Below are positions 18,512 to 27,679 of a stretch of DNA of 64,000 nt, in pieces. Each line of letters opens with the position of its first letter. Position 1 is the first letter of the stretch. The notes under the pieces were generated by a model. That model saw nothing but the letters and a program-made list of their open reading frames with translations. It was not told the DNA's origin and did no database searches. The stretch lies in the NCBI RefSeq assembly GCF_003967015.1, contig NZ_AP017560.1, positions 4,400,048-4,464,047 on the forward strand, given 5' to 3'. A program made the position numbers and the translations under genes. This stretch comes from Pseudanabaena sp. ABRG5-3 (GTDB taxonomy: Bacteria > Cyanobacteriota > Cyanobacteriia > Pseudanabaenales > Pseudanabaenaceae).

Positions 18512-19911
18512 CAGAGTTCTTCTCCGTAGACAATGGCTTCTTGGATGCGGTTCATTTTATCGATTTCAGTATCAAAACTAGAAATTTCGATTCCTAGTTC
18601 TGGATCGATACTAGCAAGAACTAGAGTCTGACAACGAGTACGCCTTGACTTTCCATTTACCTGAATTAACTCTTCTTTAGCAATATAGGCTCTTATTTTA
18701 GATGGGTTTAATAATTCATTAGACTGGTAGCCTTCTTGTACTGCAATTTCTTTGATGTGGAGTTTGTCTGAGTTAAGCATAATCAATGTATTCAACTCTT
18801 TAACGATATAGTCGCTATGAGTTGTTACAAATATTTTGATGCCATAATTGACTAATTTAGCAATTAACCTCGCCACTAGTCTTTGATTCTCAGGATGTAG
18901 ATTTAGTTCTGGTTCATCGATCATTAACAAATCGCCTTTCTTAGCTATATGTTTTAGATAAAAGCCAATATCTAAAAGCGATCGCACAGAACTAGAGCTT
19001 TCATCCATTGTCAGTTTAAGCTTTTTATTGCTATTGGGCGTGTAGTATATTTCATCATTTTTACTAACTGTATATTGACCGCCAATAATATTTGAAAAAT
19101 CATCTAGAATATCACTGTTTTCTTGACTAAGTTGACTTTTCCTTTTGAAGACCGATGCTAAAGTTCTGACAAATTCGACATTTGCTTTAATGGGAATGGC
19201 ATAATCGCTATATCCTTGCTTAAATAACAACTCTATGCGATCTGTTTCTTTCTCAACTTGATGCAATTCCGATAGAAGGCGATTTCTAGCGAAGTTAAGT
19301 TCTTTATGAAAAATAGCCGCGCCTGTGCGTTCAGCACTAGCAATAAAAGGGCGCGGAAAAAATTTATCGAAAATAATGATTTTAATGGAATCACCAATGA
19401 ATCTTTTGATGATTGCCTTGGGAATTTGTAAATCTTTCTTATCGGTTAATAATGTAACAACTACATCAAAACTGCCTTTGTTTTTAGTAAGAGAAAAGAT
19501 TCTCAGGTCAGAGTCAGCCGAACCAATCTGATCGTTATAATCAATATCTACTGCATCAGCATCAATATCTAGTTCGATCTTAAATTTTGTATCTTTGAAG
19601 CGATCTTGATTTGCGGCGAAAGTTTCAAAAATATCTTCAGAATAAGCTATAGATGCTTGGGCAAGAATGGATTTATGGGAGGCAATATATTCTAATAGGC
19701 TAATGTTTGCTACTCCAATATTTAGAAGTTGATTAACGACTTCTTCGCTAACCTCTATTTGTAAGGTATTTCGCCATACGGTTAAAAAACCAAATATGGC
19801 ATAGGTTACATAGGTTTTGCCTGTGTTGTTGCTGCCACAAATGAGGGTTAGATCTCCTAACTCTAGTTCTGCGTATTCGATTACGCCTAAATTTTGGACT
19901 GTAATTTTCAT
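18511..19911 (-). CDS. AAA15/OLD-like ABC-type ATPase
   Basis: A 466-residue ATPase. Walker A is LICGSNNTGKTY (about residues 23-34). The signature region and Walker B are seen as LLMIDEPELNLHPENQR, and the switch His lies in FVTTHSDYIV. This is the OLD/AAA15 class found as sensor subunits of anti-phage systems; the TOPRIM domain of classical OLD nucleases is absent. It starts only 2 nt after the stop of the Type ISP gene and is coupled by 1 nt to the nuclease-like gene. The set therefore looks like one defence operon (inference). Confidence 0.8.
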   Translation of the reverse strand: MKITVQNLGVIEYAELELGDLTLICGSNNTGKTYVTYAIFGFLTVWRNTLQIEVSEEVVNQLLNIGVANISLLEYIASHKSILAQASIAYSEDIFETFAANQDRFKDTKFKIELDIDADAVDIDYNDQIGSADSDLRIFSLTKNKGSFDVVVTLLTDKKDLQIPKAIIKRFIGDSIKIIIFDKFFPRPFIASAERTGAAIFHKELNFARNRLLSELHQVEKETDRIELLFKQGYSDYAIPIKANVEFVRTLASVFKRKSQLSQENSDILDDFSNIIGGQYTVSKNDEIYYTPNSNKKLKLTMDESSSSVRSLLDIGFYLKHIAKKGDLLMIDEPELNLHPENQRLVARLIAKLVNYGIKIFVTTHSDYIVKELNTLIMLNSDKLHIKEIAVQEGYQSNELLNPSKIRAYIAKEELIQVNGKSRRTRCQTLVLASIDPELGIEISSFDTEIDKMNRIQEAIVYGEEL

Positions 19912-19913
19912 TT

Positions 19914-20914
19914 CTATCTCTCATTCAATGGTGGCAAGCTATTCACAATTTTAACGGACTCGACACTTACGCGCACGATGCGCTTAACCAGATCGATGAT
20001 GTAGCGCGGGTCGTCTGACCAGTCGTTGGGATTGTTGGTGATGCCGCTATCTTTGTCGCGGGTAAGTTGATAGCGTTCCATGATCCATTCTAGGGCGGGT
20101 TTGCCGTTGACAATGTATTCGTAGGCTTGTAGGGGTATGCCTGAGAGGGTGATTTTGCTGTTGTAGATGATGGTGGTTTTGTCTACGGCTTTGTTGCGGT
20201 TGGGGAATTTCATGCGCTCTACGCGATAGTCTTTGTCTTCGAGATAGAGTTCGCTTTTGAATTCCTCTAATGGATATGGTTCTATATTTTCATAGTTGAG
20301 ATGCCATTGGGCGAGGTTGCGTCCTGCGGTGCTGAAGCTGTGGAAGTCGGCGGCGTAGGGGATGCGGGGCAGCATTTTTTTGAGGTCGGCGGCGAAGCGT
20401 TGTTTGTATTCGGGGCTATGGAGGATGCCATAAATGTAATAGAAGATGTCTTCTTTGGTAATATTTTGGTCTTGATAGGTGGTTTGGAAGTCGCTGAGGA
20501 TGGTGTCGGGGATGTTTTCTTTTTTGGTGTAGCCTGTTTGGGAGGAAAAGAGTGAGGTTTGATCGGTTGGGTCGGGTTTTTCATAGGTATAAAGTGGGAA
20601 GCATTGACCAGTATCATGTAAGTGTAAATTTGGGATTGCATCGGTAATAAGTGCTGAGAATCCTTTGCTTGCTCCGATTCCAGTTACGCTGATTACTAAG
20701 TTTTCTAGATTTTGATTAGGGAAAATCTTAGGTATTTGGTAAAGGCGATTATTTAAGTCTTTATTAAAATAATAGGCTTGCTTACAAAATGGTCGATACA
20801 TACTTTGAACAACTTCGTCGGAGTTAAAAGTATGTATTACAAACTTAGCAAAATCATCTTTAAGTTCACCAGTCCAGCTTATATTTTTTGGATCGGTATC
20901 AATAAAAGATTCTA
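19914..20914 (-). pseudogene. Type ISP restriction-modification gene, C-terminal part cut off by an IS
   Basis: Encodes the specificity/C-terminal region from LESFIDTDPKN to SLPPLNER. Deleting the IS and one copy of the 9-bp duplication joins it in frame to the N-terminal part (RKKK-LESFID), giving an ancestral protein of about 1700 residues. It now lacks its own ribosome binding site; an ATG at 20936 inside the IS end (MQQRQKK) could start a 340-residue peptide. Target-recognition domains of LlaGI-like enzymes lie here, so the split should abolish sequence recognition unless the two parts reassemble. Confidence 0.85.
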
Positions 20915-20923
20915 GTTTTTTCT
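20915..20923. repeat. Target site duplication, left copy (gttttttct)
   Basis: The nine bases are identical to 21984-21992 on the other side of the IS5-family element, marking a single recent insertion. Confidence 0.92.
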
Positions 20924-21983
20924 GGCGTTGTTGCATAAAAAGGGGAAGAGAAGGTAAATTAGATAAAAATCAGGAGATGGAGTCCCAGCTAATGAAAGAG
21001 AAATATCAGGTTCGCAACTGGGCAGAGTATAACGCAGGGCTAAAACAAAGAGGAAGCCTAACTTTTTGGATTAGCGAAGAAGTAATTGAAAGCTGGTTAA
21101 ACCAAACATTAAGCGGAAAACGGGGTGCTTCAAATGATTATAGTGATATAGCAATCGCGACATTCATCACAGTCAAAGCGGTATATCAACAAGCAGGAAG
21201 ACAAACGCAAGGACTGTTAGCGTCACTATTTACCTTGATGGGCATAGATTTACCAGTCCCAGACCACAGCACCGTATCAAGACGGACAGCAAGTTTAAGC
21301 GTGACATTACCAGTAATCCCCAAACAGGGAGCAGTGCATGTAGTAGTTGATTCGACAGGGATCAAAGTCTATGGAGAAGGGGAATGGAAAACACGGCAGC
21401 ATGGGATTAGCAAGAGACGGACATGGCGCAAATTACACCTTGGAGGCGATGAATCTACAGGAGAAATACTGGCTGCGGTCGTCACTATGAATGATTGCCA
21501 TGATGGTGAAGTACTTGCCGATATTCTCGAAGGCATTGATGCTGAGATCGCTCAAGTTTCCGCAGATGGAGCCTATGACCATCGCCATTGTTATGACGAG
21601 ATTGCTCAACATGGAGCTAAAGCCGTGATTCCTCCCCGCAAAGATGCCAAAATCTGGCAGCATGGCAATACCAATGCTCCTCCCCATCCCCGTGACCAAA
21701 ACCTGCGCTATATCCGTAAACATGGGCGCAAAAAATGGAAACGTGACTCAGGTTATCATCGACGTTCTTTGGCAGAAACCACGATGTTTCGTTTCAAAAA
21801 AATCTTTGGGGCTACTTTATCTTCTCGTAAATTTGACAATCAGGCGGTTGAGTTGTTCATCAAATGTGCTGCACTCAATCGCATGATTCAACTTGCTAAA
21901 CCTCTCTCTTCTCCTGTTACTCGTTGATTATCTTTCCTAAGTTATTCTTTCTCATCCCTTATTTTTATTCATGCAACAAAGCC
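20924..21983 (+). mobile_element. Complete IS5-family (IS903-like) insertion sequence
   Basis: 1060 bp. The left end ggcgttgttgcat and the right end atgcaacaaagcc are inverted repeats with one mismatch, resembling the IS903 end GGCTTTGTTG. A perfect 9-bp direct duplication flanks it. One transposase gene spans most of it. It sits inside the Type ISP gene in the opposite orientation. Confidence 0.93.
20992..21927 (+). CDS. IS5-family transposase, IS903 group
   Basis: A DDE transposase of about 311 residues. The N-terminal helix-turn-helix region is followed by VVVDSTGIKVYGEGEW (first Asp), VSADGAYDHRHCYD (second Asp) and RRSLAETTMFRFKK (catalytic Glu with the family YREK-like context). The frame is intact and all catalytic residues are present, so it may be active. 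A second in-frame ATG at 20977 would add five residues; its GGAG directly abuts the ATG, so the later ATG is preferred with low certainty. Confidence 0.9.
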   Translation: MKEKYQVRNWAEYNAGLKQRGSLTFWISEEVIESWLNQTLSGKRGASNDYSDIAIATFITVKAVYQQAGRQTQGLLASLFTLMGIDLPVPDHSTVSRRTASLSVTLPVIPKQGAVHVVVDSTGIKVYGEGEWKTRQHGISKRRTWRKLHLGGDESTGEILAAVVTMNDCHDGEVLADILEGIDAEIAQVSADGAYDHRHCYDEIAQHGAKAVIPPRKDAKIWQHGNTNAPPHPRDQNLRYIRKHGRKKWKRDSGYHRRSLAETTMFRFKKIFGATLSSRKFDNQAVELFIKCAALNRMIQLAKPLSSPVTR

Positions 21984-24900
21984 GTTTTTTCTTCCTATCT
22001 TCATTGCTAGTAATGTTTTTGCTTTCTAAATATGATTGAAATTCTTTAAGTTGGGAATTATAGAAATCAATCATCTTTGTCATATTACTAATCACTGACT
22101 TTCGAGAAAAGTTGTAAACCCAATTGTCACGATTTGATTTGATTCCACTTGAATGCAAGTCAAAAATAGTCTTTGTTGATTTGTCTTTTTTATCGCCTAA
22201 TGAGATAAATTCATCAAATGCTGGATCGCGTTGATTTATCCAGTCTTGGCTGTCGTTGGGGAGCAGTGAATCCCAGTTAATGCTTGTGAAACTGCCAAAA
22301 CTTTTAATTTTGTCTAGCTTTTCTTCACGGCTCAAATAATCGCCAATATCGTGATAAAGAAGTTGATGCTGTCCTGCTTTTTCAGGATTTTTGATCAGTA
22401 AAGTTATGGCGATAGTTGTGCGCGTTCCTTCACCAAAAACACTACCCTTTTCCATGCGTCTCTGTTCGCCTGAAGTTCGTGCATTCCCTCGCAAATTGAA
22501 ACAATAAACGCTTGTAAACTCATCGGTTAGACATTTACGCAATCCATCCATTGCATTGTTATCAATAAAAGAACCATTCGTCACAAAACAAACAATCCCA
22601 CGATCCTTGATTCTGTCACTTGCCCAACGGATCGCCCGAATATAGGAATCATAGAGACTATTTTTTAACGTAGCACTGGAATATTTTGCATAAGTATCCC
22701 GAATCTTGTCATCTAAAGCAGGATACTTGAGATTTTTATTACCATCATTCTCGCTAGTCTGCCCCGCCGAATAAGGCGGATTGCCAATAATGACCCGAAT
22801 ATCATTATTTCGCTGCCTCACCACACGCTGATTATTTTCAGGAAACATCACCTCATTCAAAGTCCCCTGACTCTCAAACATCTGAAATGTGTCAGTAAGG
22901 ACTATGCCGTTAAAGGGTTGGTAAGAAGAGGGAGTTCCCTCTAACTCCCCAGAAAGAACCCCCTCTAACTCCCCCTTGAAAGGGGGAGAACCTTGAATCT
23001 CGCTCTGGCTCTTACTTCTGCCTCCCCCCTTTGAAGGGGGGACTGAGGGGGGTAAATCCTTCTGGGGGATTGAGGGGGATCTCCTCAAATCATGAAACGC
23101 CGCCTCAATATTAATCGCCGCGATGTAATACGCCAACAACACAATCTCATTCGCATGAAGCTCCTGCCGATACTTCCGCTCCAAATCCTGCGGCGCAATC
23201 AAACCATTCTGCAACAACCGCACCATAAAAGTCCCCGTCCCCGTAAACGGCTCGAGAATATGCACATTATCATCCGTCAAACCCACCTCAAACTCCTGAC
23301 GTAGCGCATCATCTGCACTTCGCACAATAAAATCCACCACCTCCACAGGCGTATACACAATACCCAACCGTTCCGCCATGCGTGGAAAAGCATTCTTAAA
23401 AAACTTATCGTAAAGCTCAATAATAATTTTCTGCTTACCCTCAGCATTATCAATCCCACTCGCTCGCGTCTTCACACTCGCATAAAACTTATCCAAAGTT
23501 GCAATCTCTTTACCCAACGACTGCCCCTCCAAAGCATCCAGCATCTTTTGCATCGCAATCGAAACAGGATTTAATTGCGTAAATTGATAATCCTCAAACA
23601 ACGCATCAAACACAGGCTTGGTGATCAAATGCTGAGACAACATCTCGATCGCATCGGATTCACTAATACTGGGATTGAGATTACAGCGCAAACCCTCCAA
23701 AAAATCATCAAAAGCTTGACGGTGCGTAGCTTCCGAACTAGCCAATAAAGCCTTAATCCGTGACGTATGGCGATCGGCAATTTGCGCCACATCCTTCGCC
23801 CAATCTTCCCAATAACGGCGATCGCCACATTTAACGACAATCTTGGCATAGATCGCATCGCGCCACTCTTCCAATTGCGGAAAATTTAGCGTCATTTGTT
23901 TCGTTTTCGGCTCACCCTTCCCGACCTTCTCAACATCATCAGACGCGCCGCCACCCGTCACCCCAATCACATCCACTTGCGGCGGTCTAGTTTCATTCAA
24001 TTCGATTTTGTTGATAATCGCATTAAAGCGATCGTCATGGGCGCGTAACGCTTGCAACACCTGCCAGACAACTTTATATTTCTCATGATCCTTCAGCGCC
24101 TCCTCTGGAGTCATATCCGCAGGAATGCCAATCGGCAAAATAATATAACCATACTTCTTGCCCTCCGCCCTTCGCATCACCCGCCCCACCGACTGCACCA
24201 CATCGACGACCGAGTTACGCGGCGACAGAAAAATCACAGCATCCAAGGCTGGCACATCCACCCCTTCCGACAAACATCGCGCATTCGAGAGAATCCGACA
24301 GAGATTCCCCTGACTGCTGGTGTCCGCCTTCAGCCAATCTAGCTTTTGATTGCGAACCATTACATTTTGCTTACCGTCAACGTGCTGCACTTCACAGGGC
24401 AGAATCTCCTCATCAGGATGCGTCTTTTGATATTCCTCAATAATTTGCGAAAACATCTCCGTAAATCTCTTCTCAGAAGCAGCGATCGTCCCTGCAAAAG
24501 CCACAGCACGGCGCATTGGTGCAGTATCTCCCTGCACATCTTCGCGATCGCTTTCCGCCGCAAATCGCTTCGACAATCCATTCCAACAGCCCGTAATCTT
24601 GACCGCGTCCTCTAACCTGAGTTCGTTATTGTCATCGGCTAACTGACGCTGAAAAGTAGCACTGACATACTTCTCATCCACAGCCAACACCATCACCTTA
24701 TAATCCGTCAACAGCCCCGTCGCCACCGCCTCCGCAAATCCTAAGCGATGGAACTCTTGCCCATAGATTTTCTCATCATCCATCGAACAGATGATCGCAT
24801 CATTTTCCTTAGCCTTACTCTTAGCCGAATCAGCATAAAGCCTCGGTGTCGCCGTCATATACAGCCGCTTTTTCGCCTTAATGAAATCCTGATCATGCAC

Positions 24901-26085
24901 CTTCACAAAATGCGAATCATCATCCCCCGCCAAAGTCACGCCCGTAGTCCGATGCGCTTCATCGCAAGTAATCAAATCAAACTCTGGTAATCCTTTCTTC
25001 TGTGCATCAGCGATCGCTTGAATAGATTGATAAGTAGAAAAGATTACTGTAAGCAGAGGTTCTGCCCTCACCCTAAATCCCTCTCCCAAAGAGGGAGAGG
25101 GACTTTGAGCCTTTTCTTGCTCCCCTTCTCCCGTTCTGGGAGAAGGGGCTGGGGGATGAGGGCAAAGCGCCTGATATCTCCCCACAATTACATCAACATC
25201 CGTCGTCGCAGGAAAAGCCAAATCACGGGCGCTAATATCCTCCGTATCCGACTTCTTCGACACCTTCGCATCGGAACAAACCGCAATACTCTGTAACTTC
25301 ACCGTTGCCTCCGCCGACCATTCCCGTAAAGTCTGCGACAGTAGCGAAATCGAAGGCACTAAAAATAAAACCGTAGCGCGACCCTTCTCAATGGCAAACT
25401 TCTCCGCAATCTGCAAAGCCGTATAGGTCTTACCCGTCCCGCAAGCCATGATCAGTTTACCGCGATCGCCTGTCTCAAAACCCGCCATCACCTTTTCCAG
25501 AGACATACTCTGATGCGGTCTAATCGACTTCTTCGGCTTTAACGGCAAAACTGGCGCGGGGCGCGTCTCTATATCATCATCACTAATACTCGTAGAAACA
25601 CTCTGCACGGCATAGCGCAAATTTTGCGAACTCACCTGACTCCAATCCACAGGGCTTTGATCGAGATCATACAAACTCAGGCGATCGACTGGAATATGCT
25701 GATTTTTCAGAGCATCTTCGGCATTCTTACCCCAACCGCAAGTCGTCACAATCAACCGATGCGTAAACGGTGCTTTCCCCGAAGCCGTAAAAAATGAATC
25801 AATATCCCCCTTATCCAACACATGATCAGGCTGATAGCACTTGCACTGAATCGCCCAGTATTCACCTGTAGCACGTTCCTGAGCAACTAAATCAATACCC
25901 AAATCTCCCTTCTTGCCACGCAACGGGAAATCCATCCATAACCACACCCGTTTAAACAGTTCAGCATATTGCGGATCGGTTCGCAAATACGCCAATATCA
26001 GATTTTCAAACTTATCACCTAGATCACGAGTTGAGGTTGCCTCTTGACGAAACTGCTCAAGAATATGGTGAATGGTGACAGTCAT
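21952..26085 (-). CDS. Type ISP-like restriction-modification enzyme, N-terminal part (nuclease-helicase-methyltransferase), truncated by IS
   Basis: The retained part runs to about 1377 residues. Order: Mrr-like PD-(D/E)XK nuclease (GIDLVAQERA...WAIQCK, about 65-90); DEAD/DEAH helicase with MACGTGKTYTA, CDEAHRTTG and TATPR, then the C-terminal RecA domain (SVGRVMRRAEGK); a coupler; and a gamma N6-adenine methyltransferase with EPFTGTGTFMVRLL and IGNPPYSAG. This matches LlaGI/LlaBIII single-chain enzymes. Two repeat-derived insertions keep the frame (25064-25163 and 22928-23083). The last residues (RLCCMNKNKG) come from the IS. ATG 26085 is chosen by family N-terminus; 26121 is an alternative. 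Confidence 0.88.
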   Translation of the reverse strand: MTVTIHHILEQFRQEATSTRDLGDKFENLILAYLRTDPQYAELFKRVWLWMDFPLRGKKGDLGIDLVAQERATGEYWAIQCKCYQPDHVLDKGDIDSFFTASGKAPFTHRLIVTTCGWGKNAEDALKNQHIPVDRLSLYDLDQSPVDWSQVSSQNLRYAVQSVSTSISDDDIETRPAPVLPLKPKKSIRPHQSMSLEKVMAGFETGDRGKLIMACGTGKTYTALQIAEKFAIEKGRATVLFLVPSISLLSQTLREWSAEATVKLQSIAVCSDAKVSKKSDTEDISARDLAFPATTDVDVIVGRYQALCPHPPAPSPRTGEGEQEKAQSPSPSLGEGFRVRAEPLLTVIFSTYQSIQAIADAQKKGLPEFDLITCDEAHRTTGVTLAGDDDSHFVKVHDQDFIKAKKRLYMTATPRLYADSAKSKAKENDAIICSMDDEKIYGQEFHRLGFAEAVATGLLTDYKVMVLAVDEKYVSATFQRQLADDNNELRLEDAVKITGCWNGLSKRFAAESDREDVQGDTAPMRRAVAFAGTIAASEKRFTEMFSQIIEEYQKTHPDEEILPCEVQHVDGKQNVMVRNQKLDWLKADTSSQGNLCRILSNARCLSEGVDVPALDAVIFLSPRNSVVDVVQSVGRVMRRAEGKKYGYIILPIGIPADMTPEEALKDHEKYKVVWQVLQALRAHDDRFNAIINKIELNETRPPQVDVIGVTGGGASDDVEKVGKGEPKTKQMTLNFPQLEEWRDAIYAKIVVKCGDRRYWEDWAKDVAQIADRHTSRIKALLASSEATHRQAFDDFLEGLRCNLNPSISESDAIEMLSQHLITKPVFDALFEDYQFTQLNPVSIAMQKMLDALEGQSLGKEIATLDKFYASVKTRASGIDNAEGKQKIIIELYDKFFKNAFPRMAERLGIVYTPVEVVDFIVRSADDALRQEFEVGLTDDNVHILEPFTGTGTFMVRLLQNGLIAPQDLERKYRQELHANEIVLLAYYIAAINIEAAFHDLRRSPSIPQKDLPPSVPPSKGGGRSKSQSEIQGSPPFKGELEGVLSGELEGTPSSYQPFNGIVLTDTFQMFESQGTLNEVMFPENNQRVVRQRNNDIRVIIGNPPYSAGQTSENDGNKNLKYPALDDKIRDTYAKYSSATLKNSLYDSYIRAIRWASDRIKDRGIVCFVTNGSFIDNNAMDGLRKCLTDEFTSVYCFNLRGNARTSGEQRRMEKGSVFGEGTRTTIAITLLIKNPEKAGQHQLLYHDIGDYLSREEKLDKIKSFGSFTSINWDSLLPNDSQDWINQRDPAFDEFISLGDKKDKSTKTIFDLHSSGIKSNRDNWVYNFSRKSVISNMTKMIDFYNSQLKEFQSYLESKNITSNEDRKKKRLCCMNKNKG
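21984..21992. repeat. Target site duplication, right copy (gttttttct)
   Basis: The direct repeat partner of 20915-20923. Confidence 0.92.
22928..23083. repeat. Cluster of G/C-rich palindromes inside the Type ISP gene
   Basis: Several ccctctaactcccc / ccccctttgaaggggg units lie between the helicase/methyltransferase core and the NPPY motif. They encode a Pro/Gly/Ser-rich stretch (LPPSVPPSKGGG ... SPPFKGELEG) foreign to the domain. The reading frame is kept. Confidence 0.75.
25064..25163. repeat. CCCTCACCCC-family palindrome inside the Type ISP gene
   Basis: Begins gccctcaccc and ends with gatgagggc, with two internal hairpins (ctctccc/gggagag and ccttctcccg/gggagaagg). It adds about 35 residues (ALCPHPPAPSPRTGEGEQ...) between VGRYQ and LLTVIFSTYQSI of the helicase. 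The same family occurs between genes at 8018-8170. Confidence 0.75.
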
Positions 26086-26142
26086 ATTAAATTTATGCAA
26101 ATTTTTAGCAAATATTAGCATATTCTGCGTATTTGCTTGTAC

Positions 26143-26232
26143 CTATAGCAAGGCAAGAGATAGCTAGAGATGAGTGGCGGTACGAAGGGCCGCTACTCAT
26201 CTTTTTGGTTTACAAAACTTACATTGCTATAG
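26143..26232. repeat. Palindromic element with ctatagcaa ends upstream of psbA copy 2
   Basis: About 90 bp with perfect 9-bp inverted ends ctatagcaa/ttgctatag. An internal stem agatgagtggcgg/ccgctactcatct is followed by a T-run. It lies between the divergent Type ISP and psbA genes. A similar end, ttatagcaatcc, occurs at 6053. Confidence 0.55.
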
Positions 26233-26309
26233 ATAGTCAATCAGAACGGATAAAGTCCCGATGGACGGTAATTAGCCAAATTGCGATCGGGTATCCCTAC
26301 AGATAGATT

Positions 26310-26352
26310 AGTCTTAAAAAGACTTTACAAAAATACATAGTCAACATTACAT
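26310..26352 (+). promoter_or_regulatory. Possible promoter and dyad of psbA copy 2
   Basis: A small dyad agtctt-aaa-aagact overlaps TTTACA (26324-26329). TTACAT follows after 17 bp. The boxes are weak. The whole upstream region differs from that of copy 1, so the two genes are probably regulated separately. Confidence 0.3.
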
Positions 26353-26408
26353 TTAGTTACATAGCGCAAGCTAATCATAAATTTTTAATTCACCGCAATC
26401 ATAAAACA

Positions 26409-27491
26409 ATGACAACAGCAGTACAAAGACGTGAAAGCGCGTCACTGTGGGATCAATTTTGCAATTGGGTCACCAGCACCGAAAACCGCCTCTACGTAGG
26501 TTGGTTCGGCGTAATCATGATCCCTTGCTTACTCGCAGCGACCATTTGCTTCGTAATCGCCTTCATCGCAGCACCTCCCGTTGACATCGACGGTATCCGT
26601 GAACCAGTAGCAGGTAGCTTGCTATTCGGTAACAACATGATTTCTGGCGCAGTTGTACCTTCTTCAAACGCAATTGGCCTGCACTTTTACCCCATTTGGG
26701 AAGCAGATAGCCTTGATGAATGGCTATACAACGGTGGACCTTACCAATTGGTAATTTTCCACTTCTTGCTCGGAATTTTCTGCTACATGGGACGTGAATG
26801 GGAATTGTCATACCGCCTCGGTATGCGTCCTTGGATCGCAGTAGCATACTCCGCCCCCGTAGCAGCAGCAACCGCAGTATTCTTGATCTACCCAATCGGA
26901 CAAGGATCCTTCTCTGACGGTATGCCTTTGGGTATCTCTGGTACATTCAACTTCATGATCGTATTCCAAGCAGAACACAACATCTTGATGCATCCTTTCC
27001 ACATGTTGGGAGTAGCAGGTGTGTTTGGTGGTTCCTTGTTCAGTGCAATGCACGGTTCCTTGGTAACCTCCAGCTTGATTCGTGAAACCACCGAAAACGA
27101 AAGCCAAAACGCTGGTTACAAATTCGGACAAGAAGAAGAAACCTACAACATCGTTGCAGCTCACGGCTACTTCGGTCGCTTGATTTTCCAATACGCTTCT
27201 TTCAACAACAGCCGTCAATTGCACTTCTTCTTGGCACTATGGCCAGTAGTCGGCATTTGGTTCACCGCATTGGGCGTAAGCACAATGGCGTTCAACTTGA
27301 ATGGCTTCAACTTCAACCAATCTATCTCTGATAGCCAAGGTCGTGTTGTACCTAGCTGGGCAGACGTAATCAACCGCGCAAACTTGGGTATGGAAGTAAT
27401 GCACGAGCGTAATGCTCACAACTTCCCTCTCGATTTGGCTGCTGTTGATGTTGCTCCTGTTGCTATGAGCGCTCCTGCTATCAACGGTTAA
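26409..27491 (+). CDS. psbA: Photosystem II D1 protein, copy 2
   Basis: 360 residues with the same sequence as copy 1, including Glu130 and the 16-residue C-terminal extension after Ala344. The nucleotide sequence also appears identical from the ATG to about 8 nt past the stop, after which the two copies diverge sharply. Leaders share no similarity, so this copy is likely under different light or stress control. It is in direct orientation with copy 1, 10.7 kb away, with restriction and mobile genes between. Confidence 0.98.
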   Translation: MTTAVQRRESASLWDQFCNWVTSTENRLYVGWFGVIMIPCLLAATICFVIAFIAAPPVDIDGIREPVAGSLLFGNNMISGAVVPSSNAIGLHFYPIWEADSLDEWLYNGGPYQLVIFHFLLGIFCYMGREWELSYRLGMRPWIAVAYSAPVAAATAVFLIYPIGQGSFSDGMPLGISGTFNFMIVFQAEHNILMHPFHMLGVAGVFGGSLFSAMHGSLVTSSLIRETTENESQNAGYKFGQEEETYNIVAAHGYFGRLIFQYASFNNSRQLHFFLALWPVVGIWFTALGVSTMAFNLNGFNFNQSISDSQGRVVPSWADVINRANLGMEVMHERNAHNFPLDLAAVDVAPVAMSAPAING

Positions 27492-27515
27492 TCTTCGAGT
27501 TTACTCTCTAAAAAC

Positions 27516-27547
27516 AAAAAAGCCTCTCCGCAAGGAGGGGCTTTTTT
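27516..27547 (+). terminator. Rho-independent terminator of psbA copy 2
   Basis: The stem agcctctcc/ggaggggct has one mismatch and is followed by TTTTTT. Confidence 0.8.
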
Positions 27548-27679
27548 ATTGGTTAGGATTTTATAGAAGGCGATCGTCTTTTTCTTGCTGATTTCCCTCC
27601 TTAAGTTAATTGTAAGTAATTTTAGAAAACAAATGCTAGTATAAATATTACCTAAAATTATGCCTTAACATTTCCAGAT

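Noticed and set aside
20301-20641. Open frames within the C-terminal part of the Type ISP gene on both strands
   Set aside because: Low-complexity shadow frames without ribosome binding sites; the true frame is explained by the rejoined gene.
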